Notes under the pieces: model-generated
What the model was told of the DNA's origin: nothing
The model's input: only the letters and a program-made list of their open reading frames with translations
Databases searched by the model: none
Translations under genes and position numbers: made by a program
In this document: positions 16,301-25,800 of the stretch, piece after piece
How the letters are laid out: every line of letters starts with the position of its first letter
How positions within the stretch are numbered: position 1 is the first letter of the stretch
Assembly (NCBI RefSeq): GCF_042665255.1
Contig: NZ_JBHTCD010000012.1
DNA length: 64,000 nt
Origin: Insolitispirillum peregrinum
GTDB lineage: Bacteria; Pseudomonadota; Alphaproteobacteria; Rhodospirillales; Rhodospirillaceae
Reading direction: 5' to 3' (one strand)

Positions 16301-17424
16301 AGTACGTCGATGAGTACCGCGACGGCGCCAGGGCCCGCGAGATTGCCGCTGTCATCGGCGCCGAGGTCCAGCCGGGGCGGCGCTATAACATCATGGACTT
16401 TTGCGGCGGCCATACCCATTCCATCGCCCGCTTTGGCCTTGAGGACCTGTTGCCGCCATCGGTGCGGCTGATCCACGGGCCGGGCTGTCCGGTGTGCGTG
16501 CTGCCGACCGGGCGGATTGACAGCGCCATCGAACTGGCGCGGCGGCCCGATGTGATCCTGTGCTCCTATGGCGACATGCTGCGGGTGCCGGGGTCGGGGC
16601 GCGACAGCCTGCTGAAGGCCAAGGCCGACGGGGCGGCGGTGCGGATCGTTTATTCGACGCTCGATGCGCTGAAAGTGGCGCGGCAAAACCCCGACAAGAC
16701 GGTGGTGTTCTTTGCCATCGGCTTTGAAACCACCACTCCGCCGTCGGCTCTGGCGCTGTTGCAGGCCCACGCTGAAGGGCTGGAAAACTTCTCGCTGTTC
16801 TGCAACCACGTGATGACCCCGCCCGCCATGCGCGCCATCCTGACCTCTGAGGAGCGGGTGCCGCTGGAGGGCGTGATCGGGCCGGGGCATGTGTCGGTGA
16901 TCACCGGCTCGCAGGTGTACCAGCCGTTTGCCGAGCAGTGGCAGTTGCCGATCGTCATTTCCGGTTTCGAGCCGCTGGACCTGTTGCAGGCAATCCTGAT
17001 GCTGGTGCGGCAGGTGAACGACGGGCGGGCCGAGGTGGAAAACCAGTATGCCCGTGCCTTGCAGCAGGATGGTAACCCCAAGGCGCGGCAGGTGATCGAG
17101 CAGGTGTTTACCCTGCGTCCCAGCTTTGAATGGCGCGGCTTTGGCGCGTTGCCGGACAGTGCCCTGTCCATCCGTCCCGAGTTCGCCGCCTTTGATGCCG
17201 AGGCCCGGTTTGCCCTGCCGTACCGCAGCGTGCCCGATCACAAGGCCTGTGCCTGTGCCGAGATCGTGCGCGGCCTGAAACGGCCGCAGGACTGCCGGAT
17301 TTTCGGCACCGCCTGCACCCCCGACCATCCGGTCGGATCGTGCATGGTGTCATCCGAAGGAGCCTGTGCCGCCCATTGGGCCTATGGCCGGTTCCGTGAC
17401 CAGCAGCAGGGGGCTGCGCAATGA
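16297..17424 (+). CDS. hypD: Hydrogenase iron-ligand assembly protein HypD
   Basis: 375 residues, normal for HypD, the Fe-S scaffold on which CN and CO ligands are attached to iron. Landmarks are MDFCGGHTHSIARFG near residue 29 (the conserved catalytic Cys), GPGCPVCVLPTGRID near 60, GFETTTPPSAL near 145, and the C-terminal cysteines in KACACAEIVRG, DCRIFGTAC and GSCMVSSEGACAA that bind the [4Fe-4S] cluster. It overlaps hypC and hypE by ATGA at both ends, so expression should be tightly coupled. Confidence 0.97.
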   Translation: MKYVDEYRDGARAREIAAVIGAEVQPGRRYNIMDFCGGHTHSIARFGLEDLLPPSVRLIHGPGCPVCVLPTGRIDSAIELARRPDVILCSYGDMLRVPGSGRDSLLKAKADGAAVRIVYSTLDALKVARQNPDKTVVFFAIGFETTTPPSALALLQAHAEGLENFSLFCNHVMTPPAMRAILTSEERVPLEGVIGPGHVSVITGSQVYQPFAEQWQLPIVISGFEPLDLLQAILMLVRQVNDGRAEVENQYARALQQDGNPKARQVIEQVFTLRPSFEWRGFGALPDSALSIRPEFAAFDAEARFALPYRSVPDHKACACAEIVRGLKRPQDCRIFGTACTPDHPVGSCMVSSEGACAAHWAYGRFRDQQQGAAQ

Positions 17425-18443
17425 AACTGGATTGGGTATCGGGCCGGGTTGAACTGACCCACGGCGGCGGCGGTCGGGCGATGGCGCGGCTGGTTGACGA
17501 GCTGTTCAAAAGCGCCTTCAGCAATCCGTTGCTGGATGCGGGCAACGATCAGGCGACCTTTAGCGTGCCCGCAGGGCGGATGGTGATGACCACTGACGGC
17601 TATGTCATTCATCCGCTGTTTTTCCCCGGCGGCGATATCGGTTCTCTGGCGGTCCATGGCACGGTCAATGATGTGGCGATGGGTGGTGCCCGCCCCCTGT
17701 ACCTGTCGGCGGGCTTCATTCTGGAGGAAGGCTTTCCGCTGGCCGACCTGAAGCGGATCGTCGCCAGCATGGCCGCCGCCAGTGCCGAAGCCGGTGTGCC
17801 GATTGTCACCGGCGATACCAAGGTGGTCGAACGTGGCAAGGCCGACGGGGTGTTCATCACCACCGCCGGGGTTGGCGTGGTTTATGATGGGGTCGAGGTG
17901 TCGTCGGACCGGGCGCGCCCCGGTGACGTGATCATCGTCTCTGGCACCATCGGGGACCACGGGGTGGCGATCCTGTCGGTGCGCGAGGGGCTGGAATTCG
18001 ACAGTGAAATCCGCTCGGACAGCATGGCGCTGCACCGGCTGGTGGAAACGATGGTGCAGGTGGCGCCGGGGCTGCGGGTGCTGCGCGATCCAACCCGTGG
18101 CGGGGTGGCGGCGACGCTCAATGAACTGGCGCAGGCCTCGGCGGTCGGGATGGAGCTGGATGAAGCCGCCCTGCCGATCCGCCCGCAGGTGCGGGGAGCC
18201 TGCGAGCTGCTGGGCCTTGATCCGCTGTATGTCGCCAACGAGGGCAAGCTGCTGTGCATCTGTCCGCCCGAAGACGCCGACCGCCTGCTGGCCGCAATGC
18301 GCGCGCACCCGCAGGGGCAGGACGCCGCCATCATCGGGCGGGTGGTGGTCGATGATCACCGCTTTGTCACCATGGCCACCAGCTTTGGCGGTCGCCGGGT
18401 GGTGGACTGGCTGGCGGGCGAACAGTTGCCGAGGATTTGCTGA
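17421..18443 (+). CDS. hypE: Hydrogenase maturation protein HypE
   Basis: 340 residues. HypE dehydrates a thiocarbamate on its own C-terminal cysteine to thiocyanate, giving the CN ligands. The sequence opens with LTHGGGGRAMARL, holds the ATP-binding VTGDTKVVERGKADG and DPTRGGVAATLNELA segments, and ends PRIC with the required terminal Cys exposed. Its substrate carbamoyl group comes from HypF, which is not encoded in this window. It is the last gene of the hup-hyp operon and converges on the first paralogue of the tandem array. Confidence 0.97.
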   Translation: MKLDWVSGRVELTHGGGGRAMARLVDELFKSAFSNPLLDAGNDQATFSVPAGRMVMTTDGYVIHPLFFPGGDIGSLAVHGTVNDVAMGGARPLYLSAGFILEEGFPLADLKRIVASMAAASAEAGVPIVTGDTKVVERGKADGVFITTAGVGVVYDGVEVSSDRARPGDVIIVSGTIGDHGVAILSVREGLEFDSEIRSDSMALHRLVETMVQVAPGLRVLRDPTRGGVAATLNELAQASAVGMELDEAALPIRPQVRGACELLGLDPLYVANEGKLLCICPPEDADRLLAAMRAHPQGQDAAIIGRVVVDDHRFVTMATSFGGRRVVDWLAGEQLPRIC

Positions 18444-18463
18444 GGGCTGCGAGAGAGAGCGGG

Positions 18464-19411
18464 CTACCGCCCGACCCGTTTGGGGGCGATGCCCCCAAGC
18501 CCCAGTTTTTCTTTTATTTTCAGAAGAATATGGCGGAGTTTTCCGTGCGGCGGTGATCCGTCGTAGCACTCGATTTCCCCTTCGGCGAGGGGCAGGCGGA
18601 TTTTGTCGATGAAGGCGATCAGTTCATCAAAGAGGTGGCTGTGTCCTTCTTGGTAGGTGCTGTATTCATTAATGGGGATGCAACGTGGGCGAGGGTCGAA
18701 GGTGTCATCGAGATAGATGTAACGGTACAGGCGCTCAAGGAAGGCGTAACATACCTCTGCCTGATTGCGACCGTGGTGAATTGAAATGCGTAACCACCAT
18801 TTCAAGTTTTTGGGGTCGAAGATACGGTTGTCGATTGCGTCGCGCAGCATCGCCTGAAATAGGCTGTCACCAAGAATGCGGCGAATTTCAGAATGGACGA
18901 TCTTCCGGAGAGAGACGTATTTTCTGTCACTATCTTGGGGAAAGCCAAAATAGAAAAACGCACGCCATGCAGCTTCCTTGCGGAACTCAATGTCGATATA
19001 TTCAAAGTCTTTATCTTCGTATAGAAACTTATAGCATCTTTCGAGGTAGTCGAATATGTTGTCCTCCTGTGTACTATTTTTAAATTTGAATATGAATTTA
19101 TCTTCGTAATCGCAATTCTCTGATTTTACTATATTAAATAGTATGTCATCATTGCTAATGCCGTGGACATTAATCATGTCCCTAAAAATTGATTTGAAAT
19201 CAATTTTATTATCTTCTATAAAAGTTCCATTTTCTATTATTTCCTTCAGATGAAAAACATCGCTTTTTTCTGGTCCCCATCTGTTGAGGTGTATGTATTG
19301 AGGTACTGGTTTTATTTTTATGTAATTGAATAAATCATGCCATGCCGTAGAGAGGATATACCCCAGTTCGTCATCTGAGTCCCAATACATGGTATCATCA
19401 TATTTTTTCAT
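18464..19411 (-). CDS. Putative immunity protein, paralogue 1 (stop codon lost, extended)
   Basis: 315 residues; no known family recognised. It begins MKKYDDTMYWDSDDELGY and shares with the three following paralogues the blocks FDYLERCYKFLYEDKDFEY, FQAMLRDAIDNRIFDP and ERLYRYIYLDD. No signal peptide or membrane helix is seen; it is acidic and rich in aromatic residues, as immunity proteins often are. The other copies end EGEIECYD-stop; here TGA has become GGA, so translation runs a further 31 residues through the hairpin region (ending IAPKRVGR). It is the copy farthest from the large gene and the most diverged. DNA of the N-terminal half is far more AT-rich than the flanking hyp genes. Immunity is inferred from context. 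Confidence 0.75.
   Translation of the reverse strand: MKKYDDTMYWDSDDELGYILSTAWHDLFNYIKIKPVPQYIHLNRWGPEKSDVFHLKEIIENGTFIEDNKIDFKSIFRDMINVHGISNDDILFNIVKSENCDYEDKFIFKFKNSTQEDNIFDYLERCYKFLYEDKDFEYIDIEFRKEAAWRAFFYFGFPQDSDRKYVSLRKIVHSEIRRILGDSLFQAMLRDAIDNRIFDPKNLKWWLRISIHHGRNQAEVCYAFLERLYRYIYLDDTFDPRPRCIPINEYSTYQEGHSHLFDELIAFIDKIRLPLAEGEIECYDGSPPHGKLRHILLKIKEKLGLGGIAPKRVGR
18480..18514 (+). terminator. Terminator hairpin after hypE
   Basis: TTGGGGGC-GAT-GCCCCCAA (18480-18498) followed by CCCCAGTTTTTCTTTT gives a plausible rho-independent terminator for the hyp operon. It lies inside the extended 3' end of the minus-strand gene ending at 18464. Confidence 0.65.
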
Positions 19412-19421
19412 GGCAGTGTTC

Positions 19422-19552
19422 TCACTGTTTCTGTCCCGGAAAGGATGGGTACAAACTGATAGGGAAGAGGGTGAATTTCCCCTTCACGAACCTTGCTTTG
19501 TAGGTTGCTGACATGAGTGCTCCACGACCGAAACTTGCTCGGCACTGCGCAC
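19422..19552 (-). pseudogene. Orphan C-terminal toxin-tip fragment 1 (frameshifted)
   Basis: On the minus strand this matches the last ~44 codons of the large protein ending at 22860, including the closing segment LFPISLYPSFPGQKQ and TGA at 19422-19424. One base is missing near 19525 compared with the other copies (CCACGACCG versus CCACGAACCG), which breaks the frame. Homology stops near 19552, shorter than in fragments 2 and 3. There is no start codon. It lies 10 bp before paralogue 1, exactly as the full-length gene lies before paralogue 4. Confidence 0.75.
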
Positions 19553-19592
19553 GTCCTTGTCTTCGCGTGCCTGTTTGGGATGCGGGATCAAG

Positions 19593-19651
19593 AATGGGGA
19601 CTGGGGCCTTGCGGCCCCAGCGGGGTGCGGGGCAGGGCCCCGCGTGGTCTG
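19593..19651 (-). repeat. GC-rich hairpin repeat ending the tip-paralogue unit
   Basis: On the minus strand the core is GGGGCC-GCAA-GGCCCC with a GNRA-type loop, followed on its other side by another G/C palindrome (GGGGCCC...). It sits just downstream of paralogue 2 and recurs at 20761-20820 and 21935-21994, with a relative at 60767-60815. Likely a terminator or mRNA-stabilising hairpin. Confidence 0.6.
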
Positions 19652-19670
19652 GCTTTCCGTGCAGCAGTGA

Positions 19671-20510
19671 TCAGTCGTAGCACTCGATTTCCCCTTCGGC
19701 GAGGGGCAGGTAGACTTTGTCGATGAAGGCGATCAGTTCATCAAAGAGGTGGCTGTATTCATTAACGCGGATGCCACGGGCGTAAGGGTTGTGGTTGTAG
19801 TCGAAGGTGTCATCGAGATAGATGTAACGGTACAGGCGCTCAAGGACGGCATAGCAGGCATCTGCCTGACTCCGGCTGCGGTGAACTGAAATGCATAACC
19901 ACCATTCCAGGTCTTTGGGGTCGAAGATACGGTTGTCGATTGCATCGCGCAGCATTGCCTGAAAGGGGATGTCTCCAAGATAATGGGGGATCTGCCGAAG
20001 AGCCATTTTCCGGAAAGAGACATATCTTTCATCACCCTCGGTAATGGGGCTAAGACGGAAAAACGCATACCATGCGGCTTCCTTGCGGAACTCGGCGTCA
20101 AGATATTCAAAATCTTTGTCTTCATATAGGAATTGGTAGCATCTTTCGAGATAGTCAAAGACGTTATATTCCTGTGTTGTTTTTTTGAACTTGAATTTGA
20201 AATCAAAATAACGTTTATCTCCCATAATCATGCGTGATACGATATCTTCTGTTGTTATTCCATGTGTGTCGATAGCATCTCTTAAAATTTCCTTGAAATC
20301 GATTATACCCTCATAGTCCAGTTTTTTATTTTTAATTTCCTCTCTTAGGTAGAGGGCGCCCTCTTTCTCTGGTCCCCATTTGTTGAAGTGCAAGCATCCA
20401 GATGATGGCTTCACGCCCATGAAAATGAACAAATCATGCCATGCCGATGCAAGGAGATGTTCCAAATCATCGTCCGAACCATAGGAAAGGGTATCATCAT
20501 ATTTTTTCAT
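19671..20510 (-). CDS. Putative immunity protein, paralogue 2
   Basis: 279 residues, starting MKKYDDTLSYGSDDDLEH and ending EGEIECYD. Its first ~150 residues are nearly identical to paralogue 3 (20839-21684), while residues ~165-250 differ strongly (FRLSPITEGDERYVSF, then DDTFDYNHNPYARGI) and resemble paralogue 4 there in part. The pattern points to duplication followed by recombination or diversification of one surface. The protein is acidic, cytosolic by appearance, with no catalytic motif that I can see. Each such gene follows a copy of the large protein's C-terminal tip, hence the immunity proposal; a regulatory or structural role cannot be excluded. Confidence 0.75.
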   Translation of the reverse strand: MKKYDDTLSYGSDDDLEHLLASAWHDLFIFMGVKPSSGCLHFNKWGPEKEGALYLREEIKNKKLDYEGIIDFKEILRDAIDTHGITTEDIVSRMIMGDKRYFDFKFKFKKTTQEYNVFDYLERCYQFLYEDKDFEYLDAEFRKEAAWYAFFRLSPITEGDERYVSFRKMALRQIPHYLGDIPFQAMLRDAIDNRIFDPKDLEWWLCISVHRSRSQADACYAVLERLYRYIYLDDTFDYNHNPYARGIRVNEYSHLFDELIAFIDKVYLPLAEGEIECYD

Positions 20511-20526
20511 GGCAGTGTTCTCACTG

Positions 20527-20706
20527 TTACTGTCCCGGAAAGGATGGATACAAACTGATAGGGAATAGAGTGGGTTTCCCTTTCACGAACCTTACTTTGT
20601 AGGTTGCTGACATAAGTGCTCCACGAACCGAAACTTGCTCGGCACCGCGCACACCATTGCTTTCGGTTACCTTGTAGGCGGTGAAAAGCTGATCCGGGTC
20701 GCGGCC
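20527..20706 (-). pseudogene. Orphan C-terminal toxin-tip fragment 2
   Basis: Sixty codons on the minus strand, from GRDPDQLFTAYK to LFPISLYPSFPGQ and TAA at 20527-20529, align without gaps to the end of the large protein (GRDPDHLFTAYK... LFPISLYPSFPGQKQ). The frame is conserved, with conservative changes such as KATEDNG to KVTESNG, which hints at selection. There is no start codon close by; the frame is open upstream into the GC-rich hairpin. It stands 16 bp before paralogue 2 and is identical in DNA to fragment 3. Confidence 0.8.
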
Positions 20707-20760
20707 CCTTGGGCGGAGGGGGCTTTTGCAAGACGTGCCTGTTCGGGATGCGGGATTAAA

Positions 20761-20820
20761 AATGGGGACTGGGGCCTTGCGGCCCCAGCGGGGTGCGGGG
20801 CAGGGCCCCGCGTGGTCTGG
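20761..20820 (-). repeat. GC-rich hairpin repeat, unit 2
   Basis: Same hairpin as 19593-19651: GGGGCC and GGCCCC arms around a 4-base loop plus a second G/C palindrome. It lies directly downstream of paralogue 3 and upstream of tip fragment 2, marking the boundary of the 1174-bp duplicated unit. Confidence 0.6.
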
Positions 20821-20838
20821 TTTTGTGTGCGGCGATGG

Positions 20839-21684
20839 TCAGTCGTAGCACTCGATTTCCCCTTCGGCGAGGGGGAGGAAGACTTTGCGGCGGAAGGCGA
20901 TCAGTTCATCAAAGAGGTGGCTGCGTCCTTCTTGGTAGGTGGTGTAATCATGAATGGGGATGCAGCGGCGAGAGTCGAAGGTGTCATCGAGATAGATGTA
21001 ACGGTACAGGCGCTCAAAGAAGGCATAGCAGGCATCTGCCCGATTGCGGCTGTGGTGAATTTGAATGTGTAGCAGTCTCCTCAGCCATTCTGGATCGAAG
21101 ATGCGGTTGTCGATTGCATCGCGCAGCATTGCCTGAAAGGGGATGTCCCCAAGACAATCGGGAATTTCAAGACGGACGATTTTCCGGAGAGAGACATATT
21201 TTTCATCATCCTCGCGAATAAAGCCAAGATAGAAGAACGCATACCATGCGGCTTCATTGCGGAATTCGATGTCGAGATATTCAAAGTCTTTGTCTTCGTA
21301 CAGGAACTGGTAGCATCTTTCGAGGTAGTCAAAGACGTTGTCTTCCTGTGTTGTTTTTTTGAATTTGAAGTTGAAGTCGAAATAACGTTTATCCCCCATA
21401 ATCATGCGATATACGATATTTTCTGTTGTTATTCCATGTGTGTCGATAGCATCTCTTAAAATTTCCTTGAAATCGATTATACCCTCATAGTCCAGTTTTT
21501 TGTTTTTTATTTGTTCTCTCAGGTAGAGGGCGCCCTCTTTCTCTGGTCCCCATTTGTTGAAGTGCAAGCATCCAGATGATGGCTTCACGCCCATGAAAAT
21601 GAACAAATCATGCCATGCCGATGCAAGGAGATGTTCCAAATCATCGTCCGAACCATAGGAAAGGGTATCATCATATTTTTTCAT
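20839..21684 (-). CDS. Putative immunity protein, paralogue 3
   Basis: 281 residues, MKKYDDTLSYGSDDDLEH to EGEIECYD. The 5' half and upstream fragment are almost identical in DNA to paralogue 2 at an offset of 1174 bp (one difference in the 180 bases around the start), so the duplication is recent. The 3' half instead tracks paralogue 1 in places, for example RCIPI...TTYQEGRSHLFDEL, and paralogue 4 in others (FIREDDEKYVSL). This mosaic suggests exchange among the copies. No recognised domain; acidic; no membrane segment. Role inferred from the repeated arrangement with the toxin tip. Confidence 0.75.
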   Translation of the reverse strand: MKKYDDTLSYGSDDDLEHLLASAWHDLFIFMGVKPSSGCLHFNKWGPEKEGALYLREQIKNKKLDYEGIIDFKEILRDAIDTHGITTENIVYRMIMGDKRYFDFNFKFKKTTQEDNVFDYLERCYQFLYEDKDFEYLDIEFRNEAAWYAFFYLGFIREDDEKYVSLRKIVRLEIPDCLGDIPFQAMLRDAIDNRIFDPEWLRRLLHIQIHHSRNRADACYAFFERLYRYIYLDDTFDSRRCIPIHDYTTYQEGRSHLFDELIAFRRKVFLPLAEGEIECYD

Positions 21685-21700
21685 GGCAGTGTTCTCACTG

Positions 21701-21880
21701 TTACTGTCCCGGAAAGGATGGATACAAACTGATAGGGAATAGAGTGGGTTTCCCTTTCACGAACCTTACTTTGTAGGTTGCTGACATAAGTGCTCCACGA
21801 ACCGAAACTTGCTCGGCACCGCGCACACCATTGCTTTCGGTTACCTTGTAGGCGGTGAAAAGCTGATCCGGGTCGCGGCC
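21701..21880 (-). pseudogene. Orphan C-terminal toxin-tip fragment 3
   Basis: Identical in DNA to fragment 2 (20527-20706) and in frame with the last sixty codons of the large protein, ending in TAA at 21701-21703. It precedes paralogue 3 by 16 bp and follows the hairpin repeat of unit 3. It lacks a start codon and would be expressed only by recombination onto the full-length gene or by read-through translation. Confidence 0.8.
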
Positions 21881-21934
21881 CCTTGGGCGGAGGGGGCTTT
21901 TGCAAGACGTGCCTGTTCGGGATGCGGGATTAAA

Positions 21935-21994
21935 AATGGGGACTGGGGCCTTGCGGCCCCAGCGGGGTGTGGGGCAGGGCCCCGCGTGGTCTGG
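21935..21994 (-). repeat. GC-rich hairpin repeat, unit 3
   Basis: Third copy of the hairpin (one C-to-T change at its GGGGTGTGGGG part). It follows paralogue 4 by about 20 bp on the minus strand. Confidence 0.6.
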
Positions 21995-22012
21995 TTTTGT
22001 GTGCGGCGATGA

Positions 22013-22849
22013 TCAGTCGTAGCACTCGATTTCCCCTTCGGCGAGGGGGAGGTAGACTTTGCGGCGGAAGGCGACCAGTTCATCAAAGAGGTGGCCGTAT
22101 TGATTAGGGCTGATGCCATTGGCGTAGGGGGCTTGGCTGTAGTCGATCGTTTCATCGAGATAGATGTAACGGTACAGGCGCTCAAGGAAGGCATAACAGG
22201 CATCTGCCCGATTGCGGCTGCGGTGAACTGAAATGTGTAACCACCATTCCAGGTCTTTGGGGTCGAAGATACGGTTGTCGATTGCATCGCGCAGCATCGC
22301 CTGAAAGGGGATGTCTCCAAGATAATGGGGGATTTCATAAAGGGCGATTATCCGGAGAGAGACATATTTTTCATCATCCTCGCGAATAAAACCAAGATAG
22401 AAGAATGCGTTCCATGCGGCTTCCTTGCGGAACTCGGCGTCAAGATATTCAAAATCTTTGTCTTCGTATAGGAATTGGTAGCATCTTTCTAGGTAATCAA
22501 AGACGTTATCTTCCTGCTTTGTTTCATTGAATGTGAATTCAAAATTAAATTTATATTCGTCATCTACGAGACATGATACTATTTCTTCTGTTGTTATTCC
22601 GTGTGTGTCAATGGCATCTCTTAAGATTGGTCTTAGATCAATTTTATCTTGATAGTGGCGTTTTTTATTTTTGATTTGCTCTCTGAAATAAATGGCCCCC
22701 TCTTCCTCTGGCCCCCATTTGTTGAAATGCCCGCATTTAGATGATAGCTCCACTTTCATGTAGATGAATAGATCCTGCCATGCCGATGCAAGGAGCTCTT
22801 CCAGTTCATCGTCCGAACCATAATAAAGGGTATCATCATATTTTTTCAT
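22013..22849 (-). CDS. Putative immunity protein, paralogue 4 (cognate of the full-length toxin)
   Basis: 278 residues, MKKYDDTLYYGSDDELEEL to EGEIECYD, starting ten bases after the stop of the large protein gene, so the pair is surely co-transcribed and probably translationally coupled. It keeps the family blocks FDYLERCYQFLYEDKDFEYLD, FQAMLRDAIDNRIFDPKDLEWW and ERLYRYIYLDE, but differs from paralogues 2 and 3 in residues 30-110 (KVELSSKCGHFNKWG, then SCLVDDEYKFNFEFTFNE). Because it is next to the intact gene it is the best candidate for the cognate immunity protein. Acidic and probably cytosolic. No named family recognised. Confidence 0.78.
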   Translation of the reverse strand: MKKYDDTLYYGSDDELEELLASAWQDLFIYMKVELSSKCGHFNKWGPEEEGAIYFREQIKNKKRHYQDKIDLRPILRDAIDTHGITTEEIVSCLVDDEYKFNFEFTFNETKQEDNVFDYLERCYQFLYEDKDFEYLDAEFRKEAAWNAFFYLGFIREDDEKYVSLRIIALYEIPHYLGDIPFQAMLRDAIDNRIFDPKDLEWWLHISVHRSRNRADACYAFLERLYRYIYLDETIDYSQAPYANGISPNQYGHLFDELVAFRRKVYLPLAEGEIECYD

Positions 22850-22859
22850 GGCAGTGTTC

Positions 22860-25800
22860 TCACTGTTTCTGTCCCGGAAAGGATGGATACAAACTGATAG
22901 GGAAGAGAGTTAGTTCCCCATTCACGAACCTTACTTTGTAGGTCCCTGACATGAGTGCTCCACGAACCGAAACTTGCTCGGCACCGCGCACGCCATTGTC
23001 CTCGGTTGCCTTGTAGGCGGTGAAAAGGTGATCCGGGTCGCGGCCCATGCTGACATCTTCAATCGGGATATTAAAGGAGATGTCGGGGGCATCGTGTTCC
23101 ACTGCTTCATCGTAGCTGGGGCTTTTTTTGAGGTTTTCAAAGTATTCCATACTTTTGGCGATCCCTTTGGTGACTTGGGGGTGATTGTGGACGGAATCCT
23201 CAACCATGATGAGCGTTTCTATGTCATTAAAGCCGGATGCCACCTTTGCTAGTTCTACAGGATTGCCAGTGATGGCATCGGTCATCGAGTCATTTGCCGG
23301 ATCTTTGCCGGTGACGACACGGTCCTTGAGGGCTTCGGGGGGGACCAGATGGCGGTGCAGGCTATGGCCCCACTGGAGCAGAGGCTCGGCGCGGGCGCGC
23401 CAGGCGGGGTCGGTGATGCTGGCGAGGATTTTTTGCAGGCGGGGCAAGGGGGGAAGGAAGTGCTCCTTTGGCGCTCTGGGGGTGTTGGGGTCGGGCCAGT
23501 ATGACGGCGGCGGGTTGAGGGTCGGTTTACTGAATGCATCATGGCCGTTGAGGCGGAAGGTGTGATTGAGGACGGTTTCGGCCTGATCCGGGGGGAGCGA
23601 GCGGAACAGATCCAGCGCATCGCGCAGCGGAACCGAGGTGAAGCCGGGCGACAGGTCCAGATGGGCGTTGGCGGTGGCCTGTTGCCATTCGCTGATCCGG
23701 GCGTCGGACAGGCGCGATGCCCCCGAGATATCTTGAAGAAGTTTCAGTCCGTCATCGGAAATGACCAGGCTTTTGTTGGGGCCGAGCAGGGCATCTATTT
23801 TCTCCTGCGGGATGCTGGCGAGGGTTTGCTGGTGATCTGTCCCATGCCGGGCGGCGTAGTGATCGTAAAGGGTCCTGAACTGCTGAAGCATTTTCGCTGC
23901 CCGGCTGACAGACAGGCGGGGGAGCGCGGGGCCATTGCTCAGCATGCGTGGGCGAGGGGGAGATGGCAGCCCATGGATCATTTCGGCTCCCCCAACGGGG
24001 CCTTTCTTTGATTTATCCGGAAACAACTGCGATATCAGTCTACCGCGATCCTTGTCGGTCATCCCGGCCATCGCGCCATGCAGCAATTCCAGAGTATCAG
24101 CGTACGAAAGCACGCGGGTGCCGGATGCGTCGGCAGGACTGCGGGTGATGAGGTCGTGGTTGAGGCCATCGATCTTGAGTAATGTCTGCTGAAGGCCAGG
24201 GGACATGGTGATGTCTGGCATCAGGGCGGTGGTGTTGTCGAGGAACGGGCGGACTTCTTCCGGTTTCAGGGTGCGCAGGCCGTCAATCTGTTCCAGCATC
24301 AGCTCGCGCTGGTCCAGAATTTCCGCCTTTGACAGGACTTCCTGATAGGTCCTGATATATTTCTGGAGGTTCCAGAGAGGGTGGTTGTCGTTTTGTTCCT
24401 TTTGGGTGCCTGGCGTGCGGTCTGCTGCGCCCTGATCGGCCGGAAGGGCCGTTTGCTCGTCATGGGCAAGCGGGGACGGTTGCTGGTTGTCGTTGTGCCC
24501 GGCGTCGTTATCGTTGCTGCCCTTGCTTTCTGTGGCATGGTCGATGTTGGTCGGGGACGGAGGGGTCTGCTCGTTCGGCGGTGGGGTGGCGGATGCTTCG
24601 GCCTGCTGCGGAGCCGCAGTGTGTTCGCCACTCTGTTCGCCGGTCTGTTCGGGGATCGGGGTGTCGGTGTCGTGGAGAGGGCCGTTCTGGTCTGCGCGCT
24701 GGTCCCCGTTCGATGTCCTTTCCGGCCCCTGGGGGACAGGGGGGTTGTCGTTCCTGCCCGTGCCAGCGCCATCACTGCCGCCGGGGGCAGGCGGGGGGGA
24801 TTCTGCCGGTGTGTCCGGCTGCGGCGATGCATCGCGCGGGCCTTCCGGATTTTTCTCCCCCCGTGCCGCGCCAACGGCGTGGCTGGCGGCGGCGGTCGCA
24901 ACGTTTTGGCCGACTCCCATAAAGGCACTGCTGATGCGCGAGACTTCGCCGGTGGTGACATACTGCGACGCCATGTCCTGACCGACACCGACCAGATTCG
25001 ACAGCGCATGCTCCAGCCCTGTCTGCGCCATTTTTCGCAGGGGCTTGATCAACGAAACAGGCATCACTGCCAGCGTGGCCGCCACGGCAAGGGCGCCGCG
25101 GGTTAGCCCGACCCTGCGGGCTTCGGCCATCAGTTTCGGGTCGCTGATCAGTTTGTTGACCGCCTCGGGCGAACTGAAATCAACGCCTTGCTGCTGCAGG
25201 TATTCCAGGCTGCCGGCATAGCGTTCCTGAATGGCGGTCATGCTGGTCATGACCACCAGACCGGCGGCGGGAGACCCAACCGCCCCCAGCAGGATGGAGG
25301 TCCCGACAGGGATGGCGGATTCTGCGGTTCCTTCTGCGATCAGCGACATGAAACCAACGGGATTGGAGACGATGGCACCAAAGACCCCGCTGTAGTCGCC
25401 TTCGACGAAGGCCTTGTCCATGGCGGTGGCCACTTGTGTGGCGCTGGTGGACATCGGTAGGCTGGCGGCGTGGGCCATGTCCCTGCCAGCGGCGGCGTAG
25501 TGGTTTCTGGCAATCTCCTTCAGCTCGTCTTTGGTGTACAGCGTGGTGACGAGGTGCTGTAAATAGGTGCCTCCGGTGTTGATGACAGAGTTTTCTCCCC
25601 TTTCCTGATCTGCGCGGAGGCTGTCGATTGCGAATTCGGCAGTCATTCCGTGGAATGCTGCGCTGAGGTTGTCGTACCCACGGACGAAGCCGTTGCTCAT
25701 GCCCTCAAAAAAACCGACCTCTTCTTCCTGCTTTTTGGAAACGGGCGGAAGGGGCGGTTTCGCCGGGGGGGTGGTGCCCGGGGGCTGGGTGTTCCAGGCA

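Noticed and set aside
20507..20731. 74-codon minus-strand frame, identical again at 21681-21905
   Set aside because: It is an alternative frame of the orphan tip fragments; the conserved frame is the one matching the large protein.
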